Shown in pieces: positions 39,980-49,200 of a DNA stretch of 53,509 nt. The notes beneath the pieces are model-generated. The model was given only the letters and a program-made list of their open reading frames with translations. It was not told the DNA's origin and ran no database searches. The stretch covers positions 1 to 53,509 of the forward strand of contig JAJFIR010000015.1 of NCBI GenBank assembly GCA_021774795.1, written 5' to 3'. Origin of the DNA: Emcibacteraceae bacterium (lineage in GTDB: Bacteria; Pseudomonadota; Alphaproteobacteria; Sphingomonadales; Emcibacteraceae). How positions within the stretch are numbered: position 1 is the stretch's first letter; every line of letters begins with the position of its first letter. The position numbers and the translations under genes were made by a program.

Positions 39980-40212
39980 ATCTCGACCTCACCGATCTGA
40001 TCCAGATATTCGAAAGTTTTCCGCGCTTCTTCTCCTTTAATTACGCTAATCGCGACGCCAGCATGGACAAGAATATAATCACCCTCTATGGCTTCAGGAA
40101 CAAAAGCAAGACTGGCTTCCTTGGTGATACCCCCGTAAGTGACCTTTCCCATGCGGCTGAAGGAATCTCTGCCGAATATTGCAATAATCCTTCCCGGTAT
40201 AGCGAGACACAT
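39976..40212 (-). CDS. hypC: hydrogenase assembly chaperone HypC
   Basis: A 78-residue chaperone beginning MCLAIPGRI, with the invariant Cys2 that carries the Fe complex to the large subunit. The start at 40212 is fixed by this motif and by AAGGAG 7 bp upstream; it shares one base with the hypF stop. The C-terminus [16 protein letters not shown] is typical. It works with HypD, encoded immediately downstream. Confidence 0.95.
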   Translation of the reverse strand: MCLAIPGRIIAIFGRDSFSRMGKVTYGGITKEASLAFVPEAIEGDYILVHAGVAISVIKGEEARKTFEYLDQIGEVEI

Positions 40213-42464
40213 TATTGGCTCTCCTTTTTCTGTTCCCGTATGGCTGCCATGATTTGTCCTGCCGCAATACCGCCATCGCCGGGTGGAATACGGTAATGCC
40301 AATATGGCTCAAATCCCGCTATTTTTAGTGTGTTAATCGCATTCTCAAGTAATAGTTTGTTCTGGAAGCAGCCCCCTGTCAAGAGTACACGTTTGCTGTC
40401 CACCTCTTTAGCCACACTAACAATAATGGCACTAAGTGTATTATGAAATTTGCGTGCGATATCACAAACAGATACTTTTTCATCAATGTTATCAAGAATT
40501 TGCTCTAACATTTTTTGCCAGGCAATAACGTCTTCTTTGAGTTCAAAATCGTATATCTCTGTGTTATCTGACTTCATGGCGGCAAATTCTAATGCCATTG
40601 CGGGTTCTCCTTCAAAACTATTTTCTGAGGAAACGCCTGTGAGCACCGCAACCGCATCGAATAAACGTCCAACACTGCTGGTGAGAGGGCAGTTTATTTT
40701 TTTGTTTAGCGCCTCTTCTAACAATGCTGCGTATTTGCTGGAAAAACCAAGTTTCCTTTTCAACTCTGCCTCATACAGCAATCCAAATGCGGTCCGCGTT
40801 GGAGTCTTCACCGCAGCTTCTCCTCCTGGAAGAGGAAAGGACCTAAAATGAAAAACGCGGTCATAGCCCTCATCGGTAATCTGCAAGAACTCACCGCCCC
40901 AGATCGTACCATCATCACCGTAACCCGTACCGTCCCAGACAACCGCCAGAGCCGGGGTATCAATTTCATTATCAAGCAGACAAGACAACGCATGAGCATA
41001 ATGGTGCTGAACCGGTGTAACTTTGCTAAAGAGTGCCTGTGCCATCTGACTGGACCGGTAATCAGGATGTTTATCACAGGCAATGATATCCGGCTCAGTT
41101 TCATATAAATCACGCAGCATATTCTTCATTTTATCGTGATTTTCACAGGCCTGAGGTGTATTTAAATCACCAATATGCGGGCTCATAATCAGTTTATCGG
41201 CAAGGGCCAATGCAACTGTATTTTTCATATCGCCGCCAACAGAAGAAATGGACTTGGCTAATTTCTTATTTATCGTAAACGGTAATGGTGCGTAACCCCG
41301 TCCTCGTCTCAAAACCATATCTCTATCCGCCATAATTCTAACAACAGAATCCTCGACGCCATTATTAATCGGCCGGTTATGAACTAAAAACAGATCAGCA
41401 ATGCCCGACAAGCATTCCAATACTTTATATTCATCAATACATATCGGTTCATCGCGGCGATTACCGCTGGTCGCAATGATCGGAGTATTTAACTCCTGCA
41501 ATATCAAATAATGCAACGGCGCATAAGACAACATCATGCCGAGAAAAGGGTTACCCGGCGCAACAGATTTAGCTATTTTAATTTTAGGTTTTTTACGTAA
41601 CAAAACGATTGGCGCCGCTGGAGATAGCAGTAGATTTAATTCATCATCCGACACATCACAATATTTCTCTGATTCTTTGCCAGACGATACCATAACTGCA
41701 AAAGGCTGGCGCGGTCGACATTTGCGTTTCCTCAGCTTTTGTACTACTTCCTCGTTAGTAGCATCAGCAATCAAGTGGAAACCACCGAGCCCTTTAAGGG
41801 CAAGAATTTTGCCTTGCCGAACGGCATTCAACGCTCGCATCAAAGCATCTTCATGCTTGGCCACAACCGCCCCATCTATATCCCACAATTCCAGATGAGG
41901 CCCGCATTTCAGACAAGCAATTGGCTGTGCATGAAATCGGCGATTCAGCGGATTTTCATATTCTGCGCGGCACTCATCACACATCGCAAAAGTCGCCATC
42001 GTTGTCCGCTGTCTATCATAAGGCAGGCTCTTAATGATCGTAAAACGCGGTCCACAATTTGTACAATTGATAAAAGGATAGCGATAATGACGATCTGCTG
42101 TCGGATCATTCATTTCGGCCAGACAATCCGGACACACGGCCAGATCAGGCAAAATGGAGACAGACAATAATTTAGTAGGATCGCTTTCTATAATTTTGAA
42201 AAATTGGTCCTCACCTAAATCCAAACGCTCAGACACGAAATGATTAATCACAGCATTGTGCGGTTTGTCTTGCTGTAGCAGCTTTTCAAAGCTTGTGATA
42301 TTAACCGCTGCGCCTTCGACTTCGATAATAACACCGGATGCACTATTCTGAACCCAGCCACTCAATCTATGTTCTGTTGCCAGACGATAGACAAAAGGCC
42401 TAAAGCCGACACCCTGTACTGCCCCGTTCAACTTATATTGATATCGTTCTTGTTTATTATGCAT
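40212..42464 (-). CDS. hypF: carbamoyltransferase HypF
   Basis: A 750-residue enzyme that uses carbamoyl phosphate to transfer a carboxamide to HypE. Domains in order: acylphosphatase (GAVQGVGFRPFVYRLA, about 14-29), two Cys4 zinc-finger motifs (CPDCLAEM with CTNCGPRF, about 112-145; CDECRAEY with CLKCGPH, about 160-190), a YrdC-like domain (about 210-385), and the Kae1-like domain with HHYAHALSCL (about 480-489). All catalytic segments appear intact. It overlaps hypA by 8 bp and hypC by 1 bp, so it is tightly coupled. Confidence 0.95.
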   Translation of the reverse strand: MHNKQERYQYKLNGAVQGVGFRPFVYRLATEHRLSGWVQNSASGVIIEVEGAAVNITSFEKLLQQDKPHNAVINHFVSERLDLGEDQFFKIIESDPTKLLSVSILPDLAVCPDCLAEMNDPTADRHYRYPFINCTNCGPRFTIIKSLPYDRQRTTMATFAMCDECRAEYENPLNRRFHAQPIACLKCGPHLELWDIDGAVVAKHEDALMRALNAVRQGKILALKGLGGFHLIADATNEEVVQKLRKRKCRPRQPFAVMVSSGKESEKYCDVSDDELNLLLSPAAPIVLLRKKPKIKIAKSVAPGNPFLGMMLSYAPLHYLILQELNTPIIATSGNRRDEPICIDEYKVLECLSGIADLFLVHNRPINNGVEDSVVRIMADRDMVLRRGRGYAPLPFTINKKLAKSISSVGGDMKNTVALALADKLIMSPHIGDLNTPQACENHDKMKNMLRDLYETEPDIIACDKHPDYRSSQMAQALFSKVTPVQHHYAHALSCLLDNEIDTPALAVVWDGTGYGDDGTIWGGEFLQITDEGYDRVFHFRSFPLPGGEAAVKTPTRTAFGLLYEAELKRKLGFSSKYAALLEEALNKKINCPLTSSVGRLFDAVAVLTGVSSENSFEGEPAMALEFAAMKSDNTEIYDFELKEDVIAWQKMLEQILDNIDEKVSVCDIARKFHNTLSAIIVSVAKEVDSKRVLLTGGCFQNKLLLENAINTLKIAGFEPYWHYRIPPGDGGIAAGQIMAAIREQKKESQ

Positions 42465-42720
42465 CTACTTTGACGCTATCCAACAAAATGTCTTGAGCAT
42501 TGGGATCATTTGTATCATCAAGCTGCTCTATTTCAAGCATTGCTCCCTCTGCTGAAGTTCCCTTTGAAAATTCTTCAAAATGCTCAGCGAAATGACCCGG
42601 TGTAATATGGGAGAGAGCCCCAAGATTGACCTTGATACCGACAATCTTGCATCCGTCATTTTCTTGCGAAATATTTTCGATTTTGCGAAACAAATCCGCC
42701 ATCAACGAAAATTCATGCAT
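42457..42720 (-). CDS. hypA: HypA-like nickel chaperone lacking the zinc finger
   Basis: An 87-residue protein. The N-terminal [14 protein letters not shown] has the invariant His2 that binds nickel, and the body IKVNLGALSHITPGHFAEHFEEFSKGT matches HypA. The C-terminal part, where the two CxxC pairs of the structural zinc site sit in HypA of about 113 residues, is missing: the protein ends DPNAQDILLDSVKVDA with no cysteines. I recall similar zinc-less HypA forms with group 3b hydrogenases, so this is probably a subtype rather than damage. It overlaps the protease gene by 8 bp and hypF by 8 bp. hypB is absent. Confidence 0.85.
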   Translation of the reverse strand: MHEFSLMADLFRKIENISQENDGCKIVGIKVNLGALSHITPGHFAEHFEEFSKGTSAEGAMLEIEQLDDTNDPNAQDILLDSVKVDA

Positions 42721-43180
42721 TAGAGGTATCCTTTATATTATGCACTACAAGTGTTTTAATATCCTCCAACGCCGCCATCATTTCCGGTGACAATGTTTCC
42801 GTTGCGGCAAATGACTTCCCCTCAATACCGTAAAAAACAATCTTTGGCGGTAATTTGTTCAGTGCCCGGGCGAGTTCAACCGCCTCAGCAATCCCGAATG
42901 CATGGGTTGAGTAACTGCGAAAATTATCCGGCAGACCTTGCTCCTGCAAATCTATATAATGAATGGTCCCTGGTTCTGCACATGAAGAAACCGCGTCGAC
43001 CAGAAAAACATTTTTCCTACTCTGCCAAAGGTCAATCAGCGATGCCGGTTCGCCACTATGGGTAATCACTTCAACATCAGGTAAACAAAGCGTTTGTATA
43101 TTATCCACCAGAACACAGCCCAAGGCATCATCACCACGAAAACGGTTTCCAATTCCTATAATCAGTGTCTTTGGATTCAT
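42713..43180 (-). CDS. hydrogenase maturation endopeptidase
   Basis: A 155-residue protease of the HybD/HycI/HyhD family, which removes the C-terminal tail of the large subunit after nickel insertion. The start [21 protein letters not shown] carries the nickel-sensing acidic residue of the family near Asp17-Asp18. A second conserved segment, [15 protein letters not shown] (about 90-104), contains the ligand His94. The gene overlaps the large-subunit gene by 4 bp and hypA by 8 bp. Confidence 0.93.
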   Translation of the reverse strand: MNPKTLIIGIGNRFRGDDALGCVLVDNIQTLCLPDVEVITHSGEPASLIDLWQSRKNVFLVDAVSSCAEPGTIHYIDLQEQGLPDNFRSYSTHAFGIAEAVELARALNKLPPKIVFYGIEGKSFAATETLSPEMMAALEDIKTLVVHNIKDTSNA

Positions 43181-44481
43181 GATCGCTCCACATCAAGTTT
43201 GAGAAAGTGGGTCGCACAGGAAATACAAGGATCATAATTTCGAATTGCTTGCTCCGCATGCCATTGCAACGTTTCATCCGGCTTACCGATATATTGCGGC
43301 ACAAACTTCCAGAGGTCATCCTCAATCATTTTTTGATTCTGCGAGGTCGGCGGGATGATGTCAGCATCAAGGATTTCACCTTTCTCATTAATTTTATATC
43401 GGTGATAAAGAATACCACGTGGCGCTTCAGTCGCTGCATACCCCATAGCAGCCTTCGGTTCAATTTCTACGAAAGGCTCCACCGGTTCTTGGTAATCATC
43501 AATAATCCGCAGTGCTTCCTCACAGGCATATAACACTTCGATACTACGCACAATAATACTACGGAATGGATTACGCTCGACCTTTCCTAGTCCCGCTTTT
43601 TTGGCGATTTTTTGAATGTCAGTTGGAAACCGATCAAAATTGAGAGCATAACGCGCAAGCGGGCCAACATGATAGGACTGACCACTATCTTTCATAACAC
43701 AATGGAGAGCCGTGCTACGCTCTACATGGATTTCTTCAAAATGATCATCATAATTGGCCGCTGTGATATCGAGCCCTTTATTGGAAACGATGCGACCCTC
43801 ATTCATTGGATATTCGTTTGGATGTTGCAAAGATACGAAGGTATAATCCTGTTCAAAATCAGGAAAATCAAAAGTAGAAACCCAGTTTACTGTCTTCAGA
43901 GCGGCATCGCGGGCTTTCTCTATTTTCTCACGAAAATTCTGCATTTCCCTTTTGGTCGGAACTTTATAAAACCCGCCAACACGGACATTAACCGGATGTA
44001 TTTCACGGCCACCGATAAAAGACATAATCTCCCCGCCGGTTTTTTTAAGTTGAAGGCCTCGCTCGACTTCTGTCCGGTGGTCTTTCGCCATATGGACAGC
44101 ACTTTCATAACCGAGAAAATCTGGTGCGTGAAGCATATAAATATGGAGTGTATGACTTGATATCCATTCACCACAATATAACAAACGACGTAATTCTCGC
44201 AGCGGCCCATCAACAGTCACACCGAAAGCATCTTCCATCGCATGAACGGCACTCATCTGATACGCGACCGGGCATATCCCGCATATCCTGGCTGTAATAT
44301 CGGGTGCCTCGCTGAATTTCCGGCCACGCAAAATTCCTTCAAAGAAACGCGGGGGTTCAAAAATCTTCAGTTGCACATCTTCGAGCTTACCTTCATGAAT
44401 TTTTAAATACATTGCCCCTTCACCTTCAACACGGGCAAGATAATCAACCTTGATCGTCCTTGTTTTTGTACCTTCACTCAT
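43177..44481 (-). CDS. hyhL: [NiFe]-hydrogenase large (alpha) subunit, group 3b type
   Basis: A 434-residue catalytic subunit. The N-terminal ligand motif [11 protein letters not shown] (Cys67 and Cys70) and the C-terminal DPCISCATH (Cys419 and Cys422) give the four cysteines of the NiFe site. A tail FLKLDVERS after His425 should be cut off by the endopeptidase. I start it at ATG 44481 (AAGGAAA about 9 bp upstream; overlaps the small subunit by 8 bp), not at the longer 44550 reading, whose first 23 residues are unlike the family. Group 3b enzymes are cytosolic and reversible, using NADP(H) or NAD(H) as partner. Confidence 0.94.
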   Translation of the reverse strand: MSEGTKTRTIKVDYLARVEGEGAMYLKIHEGKLEDVQLKIFEPPRFFEGILRGRKFSEAPDITARICGICPVAYQMSAVHAMEDAFGVTVDGPLRELRRLLYCGEWISSHTLHIYMLHAPDFLGYESAVHMAKDHRTEVERGLQLKKTGGEIMSFIGGREIHPVNVRVGGFYKVPTKREMQNFREKIEKARDAALKTVNWVSTFDFPDFEQDYTFVSLQHPNEYPMNEGRIVSNKGLDITAANYDDHFEEIHVERSTALHCVMKDSGQSYHVGPLARYALNFDRFPTDIQKIAKKAGLGKVERNPFRSIIVRSIEVLYACEEALRIIDDYQEPVEPFVEIEPKAAMGYAATEAPRGILYHRYKINEKGEILDADIIPPTSQNQKMIEDDLWKFVPQYIGKPDETLQWHAEQAIRNYDPCISCATHFLKLDVERS

Positions 44482-45253
44482 GACGGTCACTTTCCTTTTT
44501 AAAAGCGGAGCTTTGAGCATTATAGGTTCGAAACAGACGCACCAGATCATCTGTGATCATCCCTTTATCAAGCAACCAGTTTGCCAGTGATTCCGTATTC
44601 GGTGTTTCAGTGGGGCCAAAACACCCGTAACAACCGCGGTTATATGCAGGGCAAATCGCGCCGCATCCGGCTTGTGTTACCGGACCAAGACAGGGTGCGC
44701 CCTGCGTCACCGTAAGACAAGCCATACCACGTCGTTTGCACTCGATACAAACACTGTAGCGCGAGATATTCGGCTTACGCCCATGGAGGAAAGCCGTAAT
44801 GACTTCGAGCAATTGTCGCTTGTTGATTGGACAGCCCCGAAGCTCAAAATCAACCAGAACATGATCGGCAATAGCACTCGACGTTGCTAGCGTATTAATA
44901 TAATCGGGGTGAGCATAAACAATATCGATAAATTCCTTCACATCTTTGAGGTTGCGTAGCGCCTGAATACCGCCCGCCGTCGCGCAAGCACCTATCGTCA
45001 CGAGATATTTCGATTGTCTGCGTACGTCCTGAATGCGCTCCTTGTCCTCTGGCGTCGTGATTGAGCCTTCGACCAGAGAGAGATCATAAGGACCGGGGAT
45101 AAACGCCCGCGAAGCTTCCGGGAAATTGGCAATCTCGATTTCATCAGCCAAGGCCAGCAATTCATCCTCACAGTCAAGCAAACTGAGCTGGCAGCCATCA
45201 CAAGAAGCGAATTTCCAAACGGCAAGTTTTGGTTTTTGGTTAATCTTATTCAT
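44474..45253 (-). CDS. hyhS: [NiFe]-hydrogenase small (delta) subunit, group 3b type
   Basis: A 259-residue iron-sulfur subunit. The proximal cluster motif [11 protein letters not shown] (Cys18 and Cys21) is followed by GACATAGG, and a C-terminal half rich in cysteines ([37 protein letters not shown]) holds further 4Fe-4S clusters. No Tat signal is present, consistent with a cytosolic enzyme. It relays electrons between the NiFe site in the alpha subunit and the flavin subunit gamma. It precedes the alpha gene and overlaps it by 8 bp. Confidence 0.93.
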   Translation of the reverse strand: MNKINQKPKLAVWKFASCDGCQLSLLDCEDELLALADEIEIANFPEASRAFIPGPYDLSLVEGSITTPEDKERIQDVRRQSKYLVTIGACATAGGIQALRNLKDVKEFIDIVYAHPDYINTLATSSAIADHVLVDFELRGCPINKRQLLEVITAFLHGRKPNISRYSVCIECKRRGMACLTVTQGAPCLGPVTQAGCGAICPAYNRGCYGCFGPTETPNTESLANWLLDKGMITDDLVRLFRTYNAQSSAFKKESDRHE

Positions 45254-45272
45254 CCTTTGTCATCACTTACCC

Positions 45273-46115
45273 TTAAACCTCCCTCACCTTAAATAGATAC
45301 TCAACCTGATCAAACGCAAACACAGGACCATCTTTACAAATAAAGTGCGGGCCATATTGACAACGGCCACAATGTCCCAGTGCGCATTTCATATTCCGTT
45401 CCATCGAGATATATATATCCGAAGCTGCCAACCCCTTACCTAACAAAGCATGGGCCGTAAAACGCATCATAATTTCCGGCCCGCAGGTCAAAGCCGTGGT
45501 ACGTACCGTATCTATTCCTATTTTTTCTATTAGTTCGGTTACAACCCCGGCATGGCCATGCCATTCAGATCCTGCGCTATCGACGGTTAAAAACACCCTC
45601 ATATCATCCCTGTCATCCCATGACGCCAACTCGTCTTGAAACAAGATCATATCGGGCGTTCGTGTGCCGTATAATAAGGTAATAATGCCATAATCAGCAG
45701 AGTGAGAAATTAGATGATAAATCAGTGGCCGTAACGGTGCCAAGCCTAAGCCACCAGCGATTATTAAAACGTCCCGCCCTTTTACTTGCTCCAGCGGCCA
45801 ACCCTTGCCAAACGGACCTCGTACGCCGACTACATCGCCCACGCAAACCGAACATAGAGCCTTGGTTACCGATCCGATCGTCATAATAGTGAACATCAGG
45901 GTTCCCATTTCGAAAGAATTCCCACTCACAGAAATAGGAACTTCGCCATGACCAAAAACATAGAGCATATAAAATTGTCCCGGTGAAAAAGAGCTTACAA
46001 CATTGAATTCCGGCTGAAGGGTTAAAGTATAGCAGTCGGGGATTTCTTCCTGCATCTTTAAAACATGGAAAGGAACAGGCTGCATGGGATATTTTTTACT
46101 GGCCTCATATGACAA
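45273..46115 (-). CDS. hyhG: hydrogenase flavin/NAD(P) (gamma) subunit
   Basis: A 280-residue oxidoreductase of the ferredoxin-NADP reductase fold, related to the electron-transfer subunit of dihydroorotate dehydrogenase. FAD domain with [10 protein letters not shown] (about 58-67), NAD(P) domain with [13 protein letters not shown] (about 133-145), and a cysteine cluster [17 protein letters not shown] (about 248-264) for a 2Fe-2S centre. I propose a TTG start at 46115 (GGAG 7 bp upstream, overlapping the preceding gene), because homologues keep a YPMQPVPF-like start; the alternative is ATG 46085. It passes electrons to NAD(P)+ or receives them from NAD(P)H. Confidence 0.85.
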   Translation of the reverse strand: MSYEASKKYPMQPVPFHVLKMQEEIPDCYTLTLQPEFNVVSSFSPGQFYMLYVFGHGEVPISVSGNSFEMGTLMFTIMTIGSVTKALCSVCVGDVVGVRGPFGKGWPLEQVKGRDVLIIAGGLGLAPLRPLIYHLISHSADYGIITLLYGTRTPDMILFQDELASWDDRDDMRVFLTVDSAGSEWHGHAGVVTELIEKIGIDTVRTTALTCGPEIMMRFTAHALLGKGLAASDIYISMERNMKCALGHCGRCQYGPHFICKDGPVFAFDQVEYLFKVREV

Positions 46116-46587
46116 CTTGCTGCTCCGTACTATAAACATCCAGAATCCGGCGGCGGTTATCCTGCATCCGTTGCAACATGATTTGGGCAAATTGTTTCAT
46201 AAGCCGATAGCCCAGATCATAATCCTCTTCCACCTTACTACGCAAGCATTTACCGTTAAGGTGAATGACCTTGACTTTTGTCAGAGCACGAGAGTCAAAC
46301 TGGTTACGGTAAGGCGGAAATAACCATGAAAAGCCTGTAATATTATCTGCGCCACACTTTGAGATCGTCATCGGCCCACATGCTGGCATATAACTTTCAA
46401 CCGCTACCTCGCCTTTAAGGATCAAATAAAAGCTAACGGCTTCTTCTCCTTCTTTCAGTAGAAAATCCCCTATATCGAAATGCATGATTTTACCACAACC
46501 CGAGAGCAATTCGAGATGGCGGTTATCCATCTCTTTAAAAAACGACGCTTCAGCCAGATAATCCTTAATTGTCCTGATGTGTCCCAT
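46105..46587 (-). CDS. stand-alone cyclic-nucleotide-binding domain protein
   Basis: A 160-residue protein with a single cNMP-binding fold (about 8-130: [20 protein letters not shown] type beta-roll, split here at 39-58). The family's phosphate-binding cassette is not clearly conserved: [12 protein letters not shown] stands where FGE-ALL would be. The C-terminus (about 125-160) is helical, with no DNA-binding motif. It lies between the beta and gamma genes of the hydrogenase and overlaps both (beta by 23 bp, gamma by 11 bp). AAGGAG lies 6 bp before the ATG. A structural or sensing role within the hydrogenase complex is likely. Confidence 0.85.
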   Translation of the reverse strand: MGHIRTIKDYLAEASFFKEMDNRHLELLSGCGKIMHFDIGDFLLKEGEEAVSFYLILKGEVAVESYMPACGPMTISKCGADNITGFSWLFPPYRNQFDSRALTKVKVIHLNGKCLRSKVEEDYDLGYRLMKQFAQIMLQRMQDNRRRILDVYSTEQQVVI

Positions 46588-47716
46588 TTCGATCTCCTTC
46601 CTCGCTATCGCTAATTGCTTTGACTTCCTCAGTTAAATCAATGCCTACCGGGCACCAAGCAATACAGCGTCCGCATCCGACACAGCCCGATGAACCAAAC
46701 TGATCAATCCAAGTCGCCAGTTTATGCATCAACCACTGGCGGTAACGTGAACCGATTGAGGCTCGTATACTACCTCCATGAATATTGGAAAAGTCCATCG
46801 TAAAGCAGGAATCCCAGGTTCGCCAGCGCTCTGCATGTTCTCCTGTAAGATCGGTAACATCCTCAACGTTCGAACAAAAACAAGTCGGGCAAGCCATGGT
46901 ACAGTTCCCGCAGGCCAAACATCTTTTTTCGAGTTCTTCCCAGCGTTTATTATCATAATTATGATAGAGAACATCCTTTATATCAGTCATATCTACGGTG
47001 CGACCCATTTGCTTTTTTGCATTCTCAATATGGGTCGCCGCCGCTTGAAAATCATCCTGTTCCGCAGGACTGGTGGTTAATTCTTTCAAGATATCAGCCC
47101 CTACGTCTGATCCGGACTCAATCACAAAGTAATGCCGAGCCTCATCAATAATCTCAGTCAAAACAAGATCATAGCCATCATTAACTTTTGGTCCCGTTTG
47201 CATTGAGGTACAAAAACAGGTTTTTGCTGCCTGAGTGCAATTCACGGCAACAATAAGACAATCTTGCCGTCTACCTGTATAAATAGGATCCTGAAAAATT
47301 CCGCCCATAAAGACCTTGTCCTGAACTTGGATTGCATGCAATTCACAGGCACGAACGCCGATAAAAGCATATGTTGGCGGTGCATCCGCTTCCCCATCTA
47401 TTTCAAAGCCAGCACCCTTCTTTGTAGCCGACCACAGCTTGGTTTTCGATGGAAACAGATACTTCTTCCAGGAATGCGGACCAACATTATAACCGAACAA
47501 GGCATTATCATCGCGCCGTTTGAGACGATAAATTCCTGCTTCCTGTTCATCTGTCCAGCCAATCGGCAGATCATACATACTCTCCAAAACATCATAAAGA
47601 ATTGCGCCATCTCGCCTTGTTGGACCTACCGTTAGATAACCTTTTTCATTCAGTATCTTAAGAAGAATACCAAAATCATCAGGATCGAGACAGTGTGATT
47701 GCTGGGTTTGGTTCAT
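46565..47716 (-). CDS. hyhB: hydrogenase 4Fe-4S (beta) subunit, group 3b type
   Basis: A 383-residue iron-sulfur protein matching the sulfhydrogenase beta subunit. The N-terminal domain (about 1-235) has [19 protein letters not shown] and [13 protein letters not shown], shared with formate dehydrogenase/hydrogenase beta-like proteins. The C-terminal half carries two ferredoxin motifs, [14 protein letters not shown] and [14 protein letters not shown]. It channels electrons between gamma and delta. I use ATG 47716 because the longer reading starts at a TTG abutting the acyl carrier protein stop without a ribosome site; AGGAG is present but 13 bp away. Confidence 0.9.
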   Translation of the reverse strand: MNQTQQSHCLDPDDFGILLKILNEKGYLTVGPTRRDGAILYDVLESMYDLPIGWTDEQEAGIYRLKRRDDNALFGYNVGPHSWKKYLFPSKTKLWSATKKGAGFEIDGEADAPPTYAFIGVRACELHAIQVQDKVFMGGIFQDPIYTGRRQDCLIVAVNCTQAAKTCFCTSMQTGPKVNDGYDLVLTEIIDEARHYFVIESGSDVGADILKELTTSPAEQDDFQAAATHIENAKKQMGRTVDMTDIKDVLYHNYDNKRWEELEKRCLACGNCTMACPTCFCSNVEDVTDLTGEHAERWRTWDSCFTMDFSNIHGGSIRASIGSRYRQWLMHKLATWIDQFGSSGCVGCGRCIAWCPVGIDLTEEVKAISDSEEGDRNGTHQDN

Positions 47717-47758
47717 TAAAAATATTCCACTCCTGTTCTGCTCGAATTTAATATCCAA

Positions 47759-48004
47759 CTATGCGATATGTTCATCAAGATAGGCGATCATTTTATTGTA
47801 AGTCATCATGTGCGGATAGTCCGCCTCCGGCATTTCGATGTGAAACCGATTGCTCAGCGCCGTAATCAGATTGAGAAAATCCATAGAATCAATATCGAAC
47901 TCCTCCCGCAAATCTGATTCGCGGTCAATTATTGTAATTTCAATATCGGGCGCGATGCGGTAAACCTCTTCCTTCAATATATTTTCGATCTCACTGGTTT
48001 TCAT
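47759..48004 (-). CDS. acyl carrier protein
   Basis: An 81-residue ACP with the phosphopantetheine attachment motif FDIDSMDFL (Ser40). Acidic helices flank it, and the length is typical of stand-alone ACPs. Its ATG overlaps the E2 stop by 4 bp, and its stop lies 42 bp before the hydrogenase beta start, so it is part of the same operon. No fatty-acid synthesis or polyketide gene is near. Its placement directly after a 2-oxoacid dehydrogenase E2 suggests that it carries an acyl group made from or used by that complex. Confidence 0.9.
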   Translation of the reverse strand: MKTSEIENILKEEVYRIAPDIEITIIDRESDLREEFDIDSMDFLNLITALSNRFHIEMPEADYPHMMTYNKMIAYLDEHIA

Positions 48005-49197
48005 AACGTCTCCGGTTCCTGTAAAAAAATATCTATTGCGTTTAGAAAGAGTGCTCCTCTATGGCCATCGCTGACACGGTGATCCGCAGCCAAGGTGATT
48101 GTAGCGACCCGTCTGGCCTCTACTGTTTCGCCATTCACCCATGGGCGCATTGACGGGGTTCCAAAACCGATGATCGCAACCTGTGGCGGATAGATGATAC
48201 CATACAGGCTTTCGACACCACGATCCCCGAGGCTCGAAATGGTAATTGTCGCGTCGGAAATTTCCGAAGACCTAAACCGTCCGGCACGAACACGAGAAGC
48301 CAAATCTCGCAACGCTGACATCGCAACATCAAGTTCTAGGCTTTGTGCATCATGGATCGCCGGAGCAACAAGGCCTCCACCACGAATTTTAATTGCCATC
48401 CCTATATGAGCCGCCGCGCTCTGCTGAAAAAGACCATCGATAAAATGTCCATTGAACTCGGGAAATTTCCCTACTGCCCGTGCTACGGCCTTCAAATACA
48501 GTGCCCCCAACAGCAGCCGATCGGTGGGAGGTCGTACCTCATTGGATTTAATGACAAAATTCTCAGCTTTAGAAAGGTCAATCGTATGGGCCAGATAATA
48601 ATGTGGTATATCCCTTTTTGATCGTGACATTGCCGCGGCAATCGCCCCACGCATCCCCGTCATTTTCACAGGCCCTACAGCTGATGCTATTTCAATTGAT
48701 GTATCCGGCTTCCTACCAATCATTGCTTCAACATCAAATAGGGTAATTGCCCCGCCGGGTCCGGAAGCATTCTTTTTAAAGGATGCTAAATTCAGTCCTG
48801 ATGTCTCCGCCAATTGTCGCGCGGCTGGAGTTATCCGAAACCGCCTCCCTTTCTGGGGTTTAGCGAATTCGGGAACATTGTCAAACTCGTCAATTTCTGC
48901 AATTTCTGGAGTAACTTCAATGGGTACAATATGTGGTCGTGGCTTCAGTGTCTCGGCTTCGCGTGCCTGCTTTATTTTTGCAAGCGGCGTTCCCACCGGC
49001 ACCTTTTTGCCAATATCAACCAGATACTTCTCAAGAACCCCATCCTCGAATATTTCGATTTCAATTGCTCCTTTCTGGGTTTCAACAACGGCAATTACAT
49101 CTCCGCGATTGACTTGCTCATCAGGTTTTACTAACCATTCTACCAGAGTACCCGCCTCCATGTCAGCACCAAGTGATGGCATCAAAAATTCGCTCAT
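48001..49197 (-). CDS. 2-oxoacid dehydrogenase E2 (dihydrolipoamide acyltransferase)
   Basis: A 398-residue E2. An N-terminal lipoyl domain (about 1-76) has the lipoylated Lys42 in ETQKGAIE. A peripheral-subunit-binding domain follows at about 128-165 (RITPAARQLAETSGLNL). The catalytic domain spans about 170-398 with DHRVSDGHRG, His373 being the active-site residue. The peptide GQ is shortened compared with long E2s of several lipoyl domains. It should transfer acyl groups made by E1 to CoA. It overlaps the ACP start by 4 bp and follows the E1 stop by 3 bp. No E3 gene is in the window, so the general dihydrolipoamide dehydrogenase of the cell must serve it. Confidence 0.93.
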   Translation of the reverse strand: MSEFLMPSLGADMEAGTLVEWLVKPDEQVNRGDVIAVVETQKGAIEIEIFEDGVLEKYLVDIGKKVPVGTPLAKIKQAREAETLKPRPHIVPIEVTPEIAEIDEFDNVPEFAKPQKGRRFRITPAARQLAETSGLNLASFKKNASGPGGAITLFDVEAMIGRKPDTSIEIASAVGPVKMTGMRGAIAAAMSRSKRDIPHYYLAHTIDLSKAENFVIKSNEVRPPTDRLLLGALYLKAVARAVGKFPEFNGHFIDGLFQQSAAAHIGMAIKIRGGGLVAPAIHDAQSLELDVAMSALRDLASRVRAGRFRSSEISDATITISSLGDRGVESLYGIIYPPQVAIIGFGTPSMRPWVNGETVEARRVATITLAADHRVSDGHRGALFLNAIDIFLQEPETL

Positions 49198-49200
49198 ATC

